A stretch of DNA of 64,000 nt from CAWKOH01 sp963851245 (GTDB lineage Bacteria; Actinomycetota; Acidimicrobiia; Acidimicrobiales; Palsa-688): positions 434,001 through 498,000 of the forward strand of contig CAWKOH010000004.1 in NCBI GenBank assembly GCA_963851245.1. Direction: 5' to 3'. The notes under the pieces are model-generated. The model had not been told where the DNA came from and ran no database searches. It was given only the letters and a program-made list of their open reading frames with translations. How positions within the stretch are numbered: the stretch's first letter is position 1; every line of letters starts with the position of its first letter. This document shows, in pieces, positions 19,752 to 26,764 of the stretch. Position numbers and translations under genes: made by a program.

Positions 19752-20105
19752 CTACGAAGCGGCGGCGCTACTGGTGGAAGAGGCCGGTTTTTCCGAGGAT
19801 TTCTGCGAGGAGCCGGCCTTCTCAGACGAACCGGAGCCCTCCGAGGAACCTGACTTCTCCGACGAACCTGACTTCTCCGACGAACCTGACTTCTCCGAGG
19901 AACCTGACTTGCCGTTCGCCGTCGCTGACGACCGGCTGTCCGTCTTGTAGAACCCGCTGCCCTTGAAGGCGATCCCGATGCTGCCGAACACCTTGCGCAG
20001 GTCCCCGCCGCAGGCCGAGCAGGTGGTCAGGGCGTCGTCCTTGAAGGACTGGACGACCTCCAGATGCTCGCCGCAGGACTTACAGGCGTATTCGTACGTG
20101 GGCAT
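19752..20105 (-). CDS. ruc: FmdB-type zinc-ribbon protein resembling the redox chaperone Ruc
   Basis: Start at MPTYEYACKSCG, the invariant opening of the family. Two Cys pairs (CKSCG and CSACG) form a zinc ribbon in residues 1-55; the rest is a disordered Ser/Gly/Glu/Lys tail made of SGSSEK repeats. Mycobacterium tuberculosis Rv0991c (Ruc) has the same plan: a redox-regulated, heat-inducible chaperone whose Cys residues lose zinc on oxidation. Synteny agrees, since Rv0991c lies next to galU and moeA1, as here, and a CIRCE-like element sits 18 bp upstream. FmdB-domain identity is firm; Ruc function is inference from synteny and regulation. Confidence 0.8.
   Translation of the reverse strand: MPTYEYACKSCGEHLEVVQSFKDDALTTCSACGGDLRKVFGSIGIAFKGSGFYKTDSRSSATANGKSGSSEKSGSSEKSGSSEKSGSSEGSGSSEKAGSSQKSSEKPASSTSSAAAS
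19825..19914. repeat. Five 18-bp tandem repeats in the Ruc-like tail
   Basis: Five consecutive 18-bp units of the form GACGAACCTGACTTCTCC, with small variations, encode the SGSSEK repeats of the disordered tail. The length is a multiple of three, so copy-number changes would keep the frame. Confidence 0.9.
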
Positions 20106-20122
20106 GCGCTCGGACCCCTCGA

Positions 20123-20149
20123 TTAGCACTCTCAAGCTTAGAGTGCCAA
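20123..20149. promoter_or_regulatory. CIRCE-like HrcA operator
   Basis: TTAGCACTC, nine bases, GAGTGCCAA: identical to the CIRCE consensus (TTAGCACTC-N9-GAGTGCTAA) except for one base. It is centred about 30 bp upstream of the Ruc-like start and 100 bp upstream of galU on the other strand. HrcA repression with heat induction is the expected behaviour, and the Ruc homologue Rv0991c is heat-inducible. Confidence 0.85.
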
Positions 20150-20235
20150 GTGTACCCGAGGGCTGGCGCTAGCCTCGAAGGAATGGGTCACCACCTTCGG
20201 GGGATACAGAGGCGACCCGGTGGTAGAACAAAAGT

Positions 20236-21135
20236 GTGACTGCATCGGGCCATTCGGTTGGGGGCAAATCCGTCAAGAAGGCGGTAATTCCCGCCGCCGG
20301 CCTCGGAACCCGGTTCCTCCCCGCCACCAAGGCTCAACCGAAGGAGATGCTCCCTTTGGTGGACAAGCCGGCCATCCAGTACGTGGTTGAGGAAGCGGCC
20401 AGTGTCGGAATTACTGACATACTCATCATCACGGGCCGGGGCAAACGCACGATCGAGGATCACTTCGACCGCTCCTTTGAACTCGAGCACTACCTGGCCC
20501 AGGGCGGCAAGACCGACGAGCTCAACCAGATGAGGGCCATCGCCGAGATGGCGGACATCCACTATGTCCGGCAAGGCGAGCCGCTCGGCCTGGGCCACGC
20601 CGTCTCGGTCGCCGCCGAACACGTCGACGACCAACCGTTCGTCGTCATGCTGGGCGACGACATCATGCACGAGAAGTCGGGGATCCTGGGCGGCATGCTG
20701 GCCGCCCACGACCGCACCGGCAGCTCGGTCCTGGCCTTGAAGAAGGTGACTCCCGCCGAGATCCCCCTGTACGGCTGCGTGGCTTTCGAACCGGCCGGCG
20801 ACGCCCTGGTCCGGGTCCTCGACATCATCGAGAAGCCGGCGCCGGAGGACGCTCCGTCGGACCTGGGTGTGATGGGCCGCTACGTTCTCACACCGGGCAT
20901 CTTCGACGCCATCGAGAAGACCCCGCCGGGCCGGGGCGGCGAGATCCAGCTAACCGACGCCATCAAGGTCCTGCTGGGGACCGAACCGGTCTATGGATAC
21001 ACCTTCAGCCGCGGGCGCTACGACGTCGGCAACAAGCTCGACTACCTGAAGGCCACGGTCGAATTCGCGCTGGAGCGGGACGACCTCGGCCCCGAGCTTC
21101 GGGCCTTCCTGCTAGAGATACTCGGCACGCCATGA
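20236..21135 (+). CDS. galU: UTP-glucose-1-phosphate uridylyltransferase
   Basis: Makes UDP-glucose from glucose-1-phosphate and UTP for cell-envelope polymers and glycolipids. The nucleotide-binding start KAVIPAAGLGTRFLPATKA, KEMLPLVDKPAIQYVVEEA, QGEPLGLGHAV and GEIQLTDAI are all canonical. About 299 residues, normal length. GTG start; the stop overlaps the moeA start as ATGA, so the two are translationally coupled. Confidence 0.96.
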   Translation: MTASGHSVGGKSVKKAVIPAAGLGTRFLPATKAQPKEMLPLVDKPAIQYVVEEAASVGITDILIITGRGKRTIEDHFDRSFELEHYLAQGGKTDELNQMRAIAEMADIHYVRQGEPLGLGHAVSVAAEHVDDQPFVVMLGDDIMHEKSGILGGMLAAHDRTGSSVLALKKVTPAEIPLYGCVAFEPAGDALVRVLDIIEKPAPEDAPSDLGVMGRYVLTPGIFDAIEKTPPGRGGEIQLTDAIKVLLGTEPVYGYTFSRGRYDVGNKLDYLKATVEFALERDDLGPELRAFLLEILGTP

Positions 21136-22349
21136 TCCCGCTGGAAGAAGCCCGAGCCGAAGTGCTCCTGGCGTGCCCGCCCCGCCAGCCGGCATCCGTC
21201 CACCCGGCCGAGTCGCTCGGGCTGGTCCTTGCGGAGGCGGTGTATGCCAGCGAGCCGGTCCCGCCCTTCGTCAACACGGCTATGGATGGCTACGCCGTGC
21301 GGGCCGAGGATGTGGCCTCGGCGGCCGAGGAGGCGCCGGCCCGGCTTCGGGTAGTCGGCACGGTGGCGGCCGGGCACGCCTCGGCCGTCCCGGTCGGACC
21401 GGGTGAGGCGCTTCGGATCATGACGGGTGCCCCTTTTCCAGCCGGAGCCGACGCGGTCGCCATCGTCGAGACGACTCGCACGGAAGGATCGGACGTACTG
21501 ATCTCCGCCCCGGCTCCAGCCGGCGTGCACGTGCGGCCGGCCGGAGAGGACATCCAGGCGGGTCAGGAGGTCTTCGCGGCGGGAACGCTCCTCGGCCCCG
21601 GCCACATCGGTGTCCTCTGCAGTATCGGGTGTGAAAAGGTCACCGTGGTGCCGCCTCCGGTCGTCGGGGTGCTCTCGACCGGTGACGAGTTGGTCGAAGG
21701 GGCGGCGGCGCTGCTCCCGGGTCAGATCCGTGACTCGAACCGGTACACGCTCATGTCCTTGCTGCACCGGGACCGATTCGGGGTGGTGGACCTCGGGATC
21801 GCCCGCGACGATGAGGCTGACATCGAGCGCGCCTTGATGGAGGGCGTTGCCCGCTGCGATGCCGTCGTGACCAGCGGTGGGGTCAGCATGGGGGACTTCG
21901 ACTACGTGAAGGCCGTGCTCGACCGCATCGGCCGCATGCACTGGATGCAGGTGGCCATTCGACCGGCCAAGCCGTTCGCCTTCGGGGTGATAGGCGCTAC
22001 GCCGGTGTTCGGTCTGCCTGGCAATCCCGTGTCGTCGATGGTGAGCTATGAGGTGCTGGCCCGCCCGGGGCTTCGCCGCATGGGTGGGCACGCGCGCGAC
22101 GACCTGGTTCGCCCCGTGGTCAGAGGCGTCGCCGACTCCAATCTGCGGGCGGGGCACGACGGGCGGACCACCTTCGTCCGGGTGCGCTCCGGTTTCTCCG
22201 CGGATGGGCGGGTGCACGTGTCCAGCACCGGGGGCCAGGGTTCCCATCAGCTTCATGCCATGGCCCTGGCTGATGCCCTGGCCGTATTGCCCCCCGGGCA
22301 GGACGCGGGGCCCGGAGACGACATCAACCTGATGTTCCTGAGGCCGTAG
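21132..22349 (+). CDS. moeA: MoeA/gephyrin-like protein (molybdotransferase or Glp)
   Basis: 405 residues with all gephyrin E-domain parts: PPFVNTAMDGYAVRAEDV, GEALRIMTGAPFPAGADAV, GVLSTGDELVE, SGGVSMGDFDYVK and GLPGNPVSSMVSYE. In molybdenum-cofactor synthesis MoeA inserts molybdate into molybdopterin. In Corynebacterium the MoeA-like protein Glp, encoded after galU, instead binds FtsZ and the membrane receptor GlpR. Here galU precedes and a GlpR-like gene follows, but moaA and moaC sit between, so both roles are possible. Sequence alone does not decide. Confidence 0.92.
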   Translation: MIPLEEARAEVLLACPPRQPASVHPAESLGLVLAEAVYASEPVPPFVNTAMDGYAVRAEDVASAAEEAPARLRVVGTVAAGHASAVPVGPGEALRIMTGAPFPAGADAVAIVETTRTEGSDVLISAPAPAGVHVRPAGEDIQAGQEVFAAGTLLGPGHIGVLCSIGCEKVTVVPPPVVGVLSTGDELVEGAAALLPGQIRDSNRYTLMSLLHRDRFGVVDLGIARDDEADIERALMEGVARCDAVVTSGGVSMGDFDYVKAVLDRIGRMHWMQVAIRPAKPFAFGVIGATPVFGLPGNPVSSMVSYEVLARPGLRRMGGHARDDLVRPVVRGVADSNLRAGHDGRTTFVRVRSGFSADGRVHVSSTGGQGSHQLHAMALADALAVLPPGQDAGPGDDINLMFLRP

Positions 22350-22359
22350 GCTGGTCCCA

Positions 22360-23355
22360 ATGGCTGTCCCTCTTGTAGATCCCTATGGCCGGACCGTACG
22401 AGACCTTCGGGTGTCGGTCACGGACCGCTGCAACTTCAGGTGCACCTACTGCATGCCTGAGGAGGGGATGAAGTGGCTGCCGCGGGAGGAGCTGCTGACC
22501 TACGAGGAGCTGACCCGGGTGGCCCGGGTGTGCGTCGAGCGGTTCGGTCTCGAGAGCATCCGCATAACCGGCGGCGAGCCGACCGTGCGGGCTCACCTTC
22601 CGGTACTCATTCGCCGCCTCGCCGATCTGGGCATCGACCTGGCCATGACGACGAACGGGGCCAGCCTTTCCCACCAGGCCGGCGACCTGGCCCGGGCCGG
22701 GTTGCGCCGGATCAACATCTCCTGCGACACGTTCAAACCGGACCGCTTCGCCGCCATCACCGGTCGCGATGCCCTCTCCGACGTCCTGCGCGGGGTCGAT
22801 GCCGCCCTGGAAGCCGGCCTCGACCCGGTGAAGGTCAACTGCGTGCTGGTGCGGGGTGTCAACGACGACGAGATCCTCGACTTTGCCGCCTTCGGGCGCT
22901 CCAAGGGGGTGGAGGTCAGGTTCATCGAGTGGATGCCGCTGGATGGCGGGGGCCAGTGGACCTCTGAACAGGTGGTAGCGGCAGCCGAGGTGGTCGAAAC
23001 AATCGACGCGGTTTGGCCCCTCGAGGCGACCGACGGTGGTCGAGCTCGGGAAGCCGCTCCGGCGGAGTCCTACCGATACAGCGACGGGCTGGGGCAGGTG
23101 GGCGTCATCGCCAGTGTCACCAGGCCATTTTGCGAGCAGTGCGACCGGATCCGGCTGACGGCCGAGGGGCAACTGCGCAACTGCCTGTTCTCCGTCCGGG
23201 AAACGGACCTCAGGTCCATCATGCGGGGCGGGGGTAGCGACGACGACCTGGCTGCCGCCGTGGAAGCCGAAGTGGGCCGCAAGTGGGCCGGACACTCCAT
23301 CGGCCAGGTGCACTTCATCAGGCCGGCCCGCTCCATGAGCCAGATCGGCGGTTAG
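22360..23355 (+). CDS. moaA: GTP 3',8-cyclase
   Basis: Radical SAM enzyme for the first step of molybdenum-cofactor synthesis. N-terminal cluster motif CNFRCTYCMPEEG (CxxxCxxC), SAM-binding ITGGEPTVR, C-terminal cluster FCEQCDRIRLTAEGQLRNC, and the essential Gly-Gly C-terminus (...SQIGG) are all present. 331 residues. It lies ten bases after moeA. Confidence 0.96.
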   Translation: MAVPLVDPYGRTVRDLRVSVTDRCNFRCTYCMPEEGMKWLPREELLTYEELTRVARVCVERFGLESIRITGGEPTVRAHLPVLIRRLADLGIDLAMTTNGASLSHQAGDLARAGLRRINISCDTFKPDRFAAITGRDALSDVLRGVDAALEAGLDPVKVNCVLVRGVNDDEILDFAAFGRSKGVEVRFIEWMPLDGGGQWTSEQVVAAAEVVETIDAVWPLEATDGGRAREAAPAESYRYSDGLGQVGVIASVTRPFCEQCDRIRLTAEGQLRNCLFSVRETDLRSIMRGGGSDDDLAAAVEAEVGRKWAGHSIGQVHFIRPARSMSQIGG

Positions 23356-23435
23356 ACCGGTCCCCTCCGCGGGCAAGAGTGGCGGCTGGATCCGCCCCTG
23401 TCCGAGCCCCTCCCGGCATCACTAGACTCTGGGCC

Positions 23436-24008
23436 ATGTCCGACCGCGGCCTTACCCACTTAGATCCGCTCGGGCGGGCCCGCATGGTGGATGTGACGCC
23501 AAAAGAGGCGACGCATCGGCGCGCCATCGCCCGGTGCCGGGTGTTCATGAAGCCGGAGACCACCGCCAAGGTGGCGAGCAACGCCATCACCAAAGGCGAT
23601 GTGCTCGGAGCCGCTCGAATCGCCGGGATCCAGGCGGCGAAGCGCACCGCGGACATGATCCCCCTGTGCCACCCGCTCCTCGTCGGCGCCGTGACCATCA
23701 ACTTCACGCTCGGGGACGACCATGTGGAAGTCGAGACCCAGGTAGAGACGGTGGACCGGACCGGGGTGGAGATGGAGGCCATGACGGCGTGCGCCGTAGC
23801 GGCGCTCACGATCTACGACATGTGCAAGTCGGCCGATCGTTCGATGATGATCGGGGAGCTGGCCCTGTGGGAGAAGACCGGCGGCCGCAGTGGCCAATGG
23901 CGCCGCCCCACGGGAGATCTGGCTACGCCTCTGGTCAATTCGGCTATCGGGAGCCTCGATGCCCTGGACAGCGACATCGAGGGGTTGATCGGCGAATCCG
24001 ACATCTGA
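23436..24008 (+). CDS. moaC: Cyclic pyranopterin monophosphate synthase
   Basis: Acts after MoaA to form cyclic pyranopterin monophosphate. ATG at 23436 gives MSDRGLTHLDPLGRARMVDV, the usual MoaC opening. Conserved: KRTADMIPLCHPL, DRTGVEMEAMTACAVAALTI and YDMCKSADRSM (active-site Lys and Asp). The C-terminus is extended by about 25 residues beyond the typical ...EKTGGRSG end. About 80 bp separate it from moaA. Confidence 0.95.
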   Translation: MSDRGLTHLDPLGRARMVDVTPKEATHRRAIARCRVFMKPETTAKVASNAITKGDVLGAARIAGIQAAKRTADMIPLCHPLLVGAVTINFTLGDDHVEVETQVETVDRTGVEMEAMTACAVAALTIYDMCKSADRSMMIGELALWEKTGGRSGQWRRPTGDLATPLVNSAIGSLDALDSDIEGLIGESDI

Positions 24009-24228
24009 AGTTGCGATATCCCCAAAGAAACCGGGCCGCATTGGCGGCGCCGGAATCGTTCGGCTACGGTGAACGGTTGCTTAACGTTTGCTGAAAATGC
24101 AGGTTTGTAATTCGTTTCTGTTTCACCGGCCCGGACCGCCAGCCGGGGTGAGCGAGCAGTGGGGGATCCACCACTCTCAGCGTGCCACGACCTACGGTCC
24201 CTGACACCGAAGGGTAGGCCGAGGAGTC

Positions 24229-24861
24229 TTGACTACCGTGGTTTTGCTGGTCCTGGCAATAGTCTGGGGTGTACTGCTCGTTTCGTGGCTCCGTTCCCGG
24301 GGCGAACGTAGCCTCTCTGACTCGGTAGGCACATTTCGTCGCCATCTCACCGTTCTGGAGCGAGCCACACCGGCCACCGTGGCCCCGGCCAACCGGCTCC
24401 GATCGGGGACCGTAGGCGGTCGCGCTATCCCGCCCTACCGCCCGACCGCCCCGTCTCATCGCTCCGCCACCCCGATGGTGCGAGGCTCGCGGCCCGCCGG
24501 CCTGGCCCGCACCGCTTCGCCCCGGCTGGCGAGGGATCTTCGCCCTCGGAGCGCGGCCCGCCTGCGTCACCGCCACGCTCAGAGGCGGCGGCGTGACGTC
24601 CTGTTCGCGCTCGTGGCCGGAGCGATCGGATCCTTGTTGCTGGCCCTGATACCTGGTGTCTCTGTGATGTGGCCGGTCCAGGTGCTTTTCGACGTGCTCC
24701 TGATCGCCTATGTCGCCCTGTTGATCCGGATGCGCAACCTGGCCGCCGAAAGGGAGTTGAAGCTCACTTTCTTGCCGCCTCAGCAGGTGAGCCGGCCGCG
24801 GCCGTCGTATGACTTCGGCGGCGGGTACGGCGACCTGGAATTCCGGCGCGCCGTCAACTGA
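24229..24861 (+). CDS. Membrane protein resembling GlpR/SepX
   Basis: 210 residues: an N-terminal helix (TTVVLLVLAIVWGVLLVSWL), a basic Arg-rich cytoplasmic region, two closely spaced helices (LFALVAGAIGSLLLALIPG and WPVQVLFDVLLIAYVALLI) and a short tail. SVGTFRRHLTVLERATP after the first helix is typical of the actinobacterial family that includes GlpR of Corynebacterium and SepX of Streptomyces, which bind the divisome. The galU-moeA-glpR order supports this. TTG 24229 is used, though GAGGAG is only two bases away; GTG 24238 is an alternative. The 220 bp upstream are noncoding and could hold its own promoter. No direct functional motif. Confidence 0.65.
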   Translation: MTTVVLLVLAIVWGVLLVSWLRSRGERSLSDSVGTFRRHLTVLERATPATVAPANRLRSGTVGGRAIPPYRPTAPSHRSATPMVRGSRPAGLARTASPRLARDLRPRSAARLRHRHAQRRRRDVLFALVAGAIGSLLLALIPGVSVMWPVQVLFDVLLIAYVALLIRMRNLAAERELKLTFLPPQQVSRPRPSYDFGGGYGDLEFRRAVN

Positions 24862-24934
24862 TCTGGCTACCTCCCCCGGAAACCTGACTCCCGCGAGCAG
24901 TCCCCACGACGGCGGCGCCGAACTGCCCGAGTTG

Positions 24935-25563
24935 ATGGAGCGGGCCCGGCGCCAGCTGGGAGATGTCAACGGGGCGAGGGAAACCGGGTTGGCGGCCTGC
25001 CGAAAGGCCATCAGGGCGGCCAGCAGTTCCATTCGGGCCGTGCACCGCCAGCAACCGGATCTGGTGGCGTCTTTCCGGGCCGAGAGCGAAGCGGCCATCC
25101 GCGACGCCCAGCGAGCCCTGGCCCCCTATCCCATGATTGCCTTCGCCGGGTTCCTGCACGATGCCGAGAAGGAGTACGCCGAAGCCGTGCTTACGGCCGC
25201 CCTCGTCGCGGGAGACCCGGTTCCGGATCACCAGGAGCTCGAAGTGGGGTTGCCGGCCTGGCTCAACGGGCTGGCCGAAGCAGCCTCGGAGTTGCGCCGG
25301 CACCTGCTGGACCGCCTCCGCGGGGGGAGACGTCGATGGCAGAGCGGCTGCTCGCGACCATGGAGGACGTCTACGACGCCCTGGTGGCGGTGGACTATCC
25401 CGACGCCGTAACCGGGGGACTGCGCCGCACGGCCGACTCGCTTCGGGCCGTGCTGGAGAGGACCCGCAGCGACGTGACCACCACCCTCCTTCAGGTGCGG
25501 CTCCAGTACGCCCTCGAACGGCGGGCTGCGGCCGAAGGCGATGGAGGCTCTGCGCTAGCCTGA
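24935..25563 (+). CDS. Translin-family RNA-binding protein (one frameshift)
   Basis: All-helical protein of the bacterial/archaeal translin group (COG2178 type). First part MERARRQLGDVNGARETGLA through FLHDAEKEYAEAVLTAALVAG and LPAWLNGLAEAASELRRHLL; second part RLLATMEDVYDALVAVDYPD and GLRRTADSLRAVLERTRSDV. The two parts are joined if one G is added to the G6 run at 25323-25328, giving about 210 residues, normal for the family. A separate gene at the ATG 25336 is unlikely, since it would lack the N-terminal helices. Nucleic-acid binding is by family only. Confidence 0.8.
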
Positions 25564-25574
25564 AGATCCCCGAC

Positions 25575-25648
25575 GGGGGTGTAGCTCAGCCCGGAAGAGC
25601 GCTACGTTCGCAACGTAGAAGTCGTGGGTTCAAGTCCCATCACCTCCA
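25575..25648 (+). tRNA. tRNA-Ala (anticodon CGC)
   Basis: Full cloverleaf: acceptor GGGGGTG pairs with CACCTCC, including the G3-U70 pair that marks alanine tRNAs; D arm GCTC/GAGC; anticodon stem CTACG/CGTAG with loop TTCGCAA (anticodon CGC, codon GCG); T arm with GTTCAAG loop; discriminator A. CA follows in the genomic sequence, so part of CCA may be encoded. Confidence 0.96.
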
Positions 25649-25664
25649 CACTGTCACCTCCACA
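25640..25664. repeat. Direct repeat of the tRNA-Ala 3' end
   Basis: TCACCTCCACA at 25640-25650 (tRNA 3' end) recurs at 25654-25664, a 14-bp period. A duplicated tRNA end can mark an integration site, but this copy is adjacent and very short, and no integrase is seen, so slippage is equally possible. Confidence 0.5.
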
Positions 25665-25713
25665 CAACGTCCCTTGACTGATTCACGCCCGCTGACGAAG
25701 GGGGAACAAAGTC

Positions 25714-26001
25714 ATGGCTGTCGCCGCGTACTTCCATCCGAAGAACTTGACCCTCGACCAGTTCCACGAGGTCCATCGACGCTTGGAAAAGGCGGGTGGG
25801 GAACAAATCTCCCATCGTCTCCACCATTCCTGCTTCGGCGAGGATGGCGACCTCATGGTTTACGAGATCTGGGACAGCCCCGAGAGCTTTCAGGCCTTCG
25901 GCGAGGTACTCATGCCCATCCTGGCCGACGTGGGGATCGATCCGGGGGAGCCGGCCGTCATGCCGATCCACAGGCTGGACCAGACCGCCAGGTCCGAATA
26001 G
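25714..26001 (+). CDS. Small dimeric alpha/beta-barrel-like protein
   Basis: 95 residues. The pattern (AAYFHPKNLTLDQFHEVHRRL, then SHRLHHSCFGEDGDLMVYEI and WDSPESFQAFGEVLMPILAD) resembles the ferredoxin-like dimeric barrel of antibiotic-biosynthesis monooxygenase-type proteins. No catalytic assignment. An AAGGGGG ribosome site precedes the ATG. First gene after tRNA-Ala. Confidence 0.7.
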   Translation: MAVAAYFHPKNLTLDQFHEVHRRLEKAGGEQISHRLHHSCFGEDGDLMVYEIWDSPESFQAFGEVLMPILADVGIDPGEPAVMPIHRLDQTARSE

Positions 26002-26072
26002 CGGGCGGCGGCGAACCCATCCAGGCCGGCTTTGCTCGAGCCGTAGACGAAGTTGGCGCGTCCATAGGCGGA
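26001..26072 (-). pseudogene. Short-chain dehydrogenase fragment
   Basis: About 24 codons read ANFVYGSSKAGLDGFA, the catalytic Tyr-x3-Lys segment of a short-chain dehydrogenase/reductase, with nothing of the nucleotide-binding N-terminus or the C-terminus on either side. It abuts the stop of the preceding gene on the other strand. A scrap of a deleted gene or a join artefact. Confidence 0.6.
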
Positions 26073-26169
26073 CATCCGCATACAGCCCCGCGGCATCGTC
26101 GTGGAAGTGGATGAAGGCCTTGGACCGCCGATAGAAGACGCCTCGCCGGACCTCCTTCAGTTCAGGCAT
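26065..26169 (-). pseudogene. Fragment of a small conserved actinobacterial protein
   Basis: MPELKEVRRGVFYRRSKAFI and HFHDDAAGLYADVRL resemble the start of a small conserved actinobacterial protein of unknown function; the similarity ends where the dehydrogenase fragment begins, within GATGTCCGCCTATGG. Recognition is from memory of the family and is tentative. Confidence 0.45.
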
Positions 26170-26318
26170 CGACCTGAGCTGAACAAGCATCGGTTCGGGG
26201 CGATCCAGGGCGGCGGCGTCAGCGTGGCGCACCGCTTACGCACTTTACTTGGGCGGCATCTGACCGGCTGGCAAGAAGAGCAGAGCCGGAGATCCATAAG
26301 CGGTGGCAGACTTGGGCC

Positions 26319-26723
26319 ATGAGCGAGGCACGGAGTTTCCGGCTCGCCGAGATCCCTGTGCACCTCGGCACCGGCGCCACTGCGATTCCCCAGGAACGCT
26401 TCACTGGAGACGCCACCTGGTACCAGCGTTACGCGGAACGCAACGCCGGGGATGGCCCAGATGGCCGGCTGGTGTCCATGCACACGTTCGAGGAGCCATG
26501 GGACTCATGGGAAATGCACCCTCACGGCGAAGAACTGGTCGTGTGCACCGACGGCGAGATCACCCTGTTTCAGGAGGTCGATGACCAGGTACGGAAGGTG
26601 GTTCTGAAGGCGGGTGAGTCGGTGGTCAATCCGCCGGGTGCCTGGCACACTGCCGATGTCTCGGGGACAAGCACCGCCCTGTTCATAACGGCCGGCTTGG
26701 GCACTGAGATTCGGCCTCGCTGA
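26319..26723 (+). CDS. Cupin-domain protein
   Basis: 134 residues, single cupin barrel. Metal-site motifs: EMHPHGEELVVCTDGEITLF (two His and Glu) and VVNPPGAWHTADVSG (third His). Start MSEARSFRLAEIPVHLG. The gene lies 41 bp before the Rieske fusion gene and is likely co-transcribed. Substrate unknown. Confidence 0.87.
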   Translation: MSEARSFRLAEIPVHLGTGATAIPQERFTGDATWYQRYAERNAGDGPDGRLVSMHTFEEPWDSWEMHPHGEELVVCTDGEITLFQEVDDQVRKVVLKAGESVVNPPGAWHTADVSGTSTALFITAGLGTEIRPR

Positions 26724-26764
26724 CTTGACCGGGGGAGGCCAGTTGGATCGAGGAGGTGGAGAGG

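Noticed and set aside
24110..24228. Riboswitch-like stretch (GGGGTGAGC, GGGGGATCC, GGGTAGGCC) before the GlpR-like gene
   Set aside because: Pieces recall the ydaO/c-di-AMP element, but their order and the conserved core do not match, so no riboswitch is called.
25336..25563. Independent small gene after a good GGGGGGAG site
   Set aside because: It is the C-terminal third of the translin-like protein; one base added to the G6 run joins the two parts.
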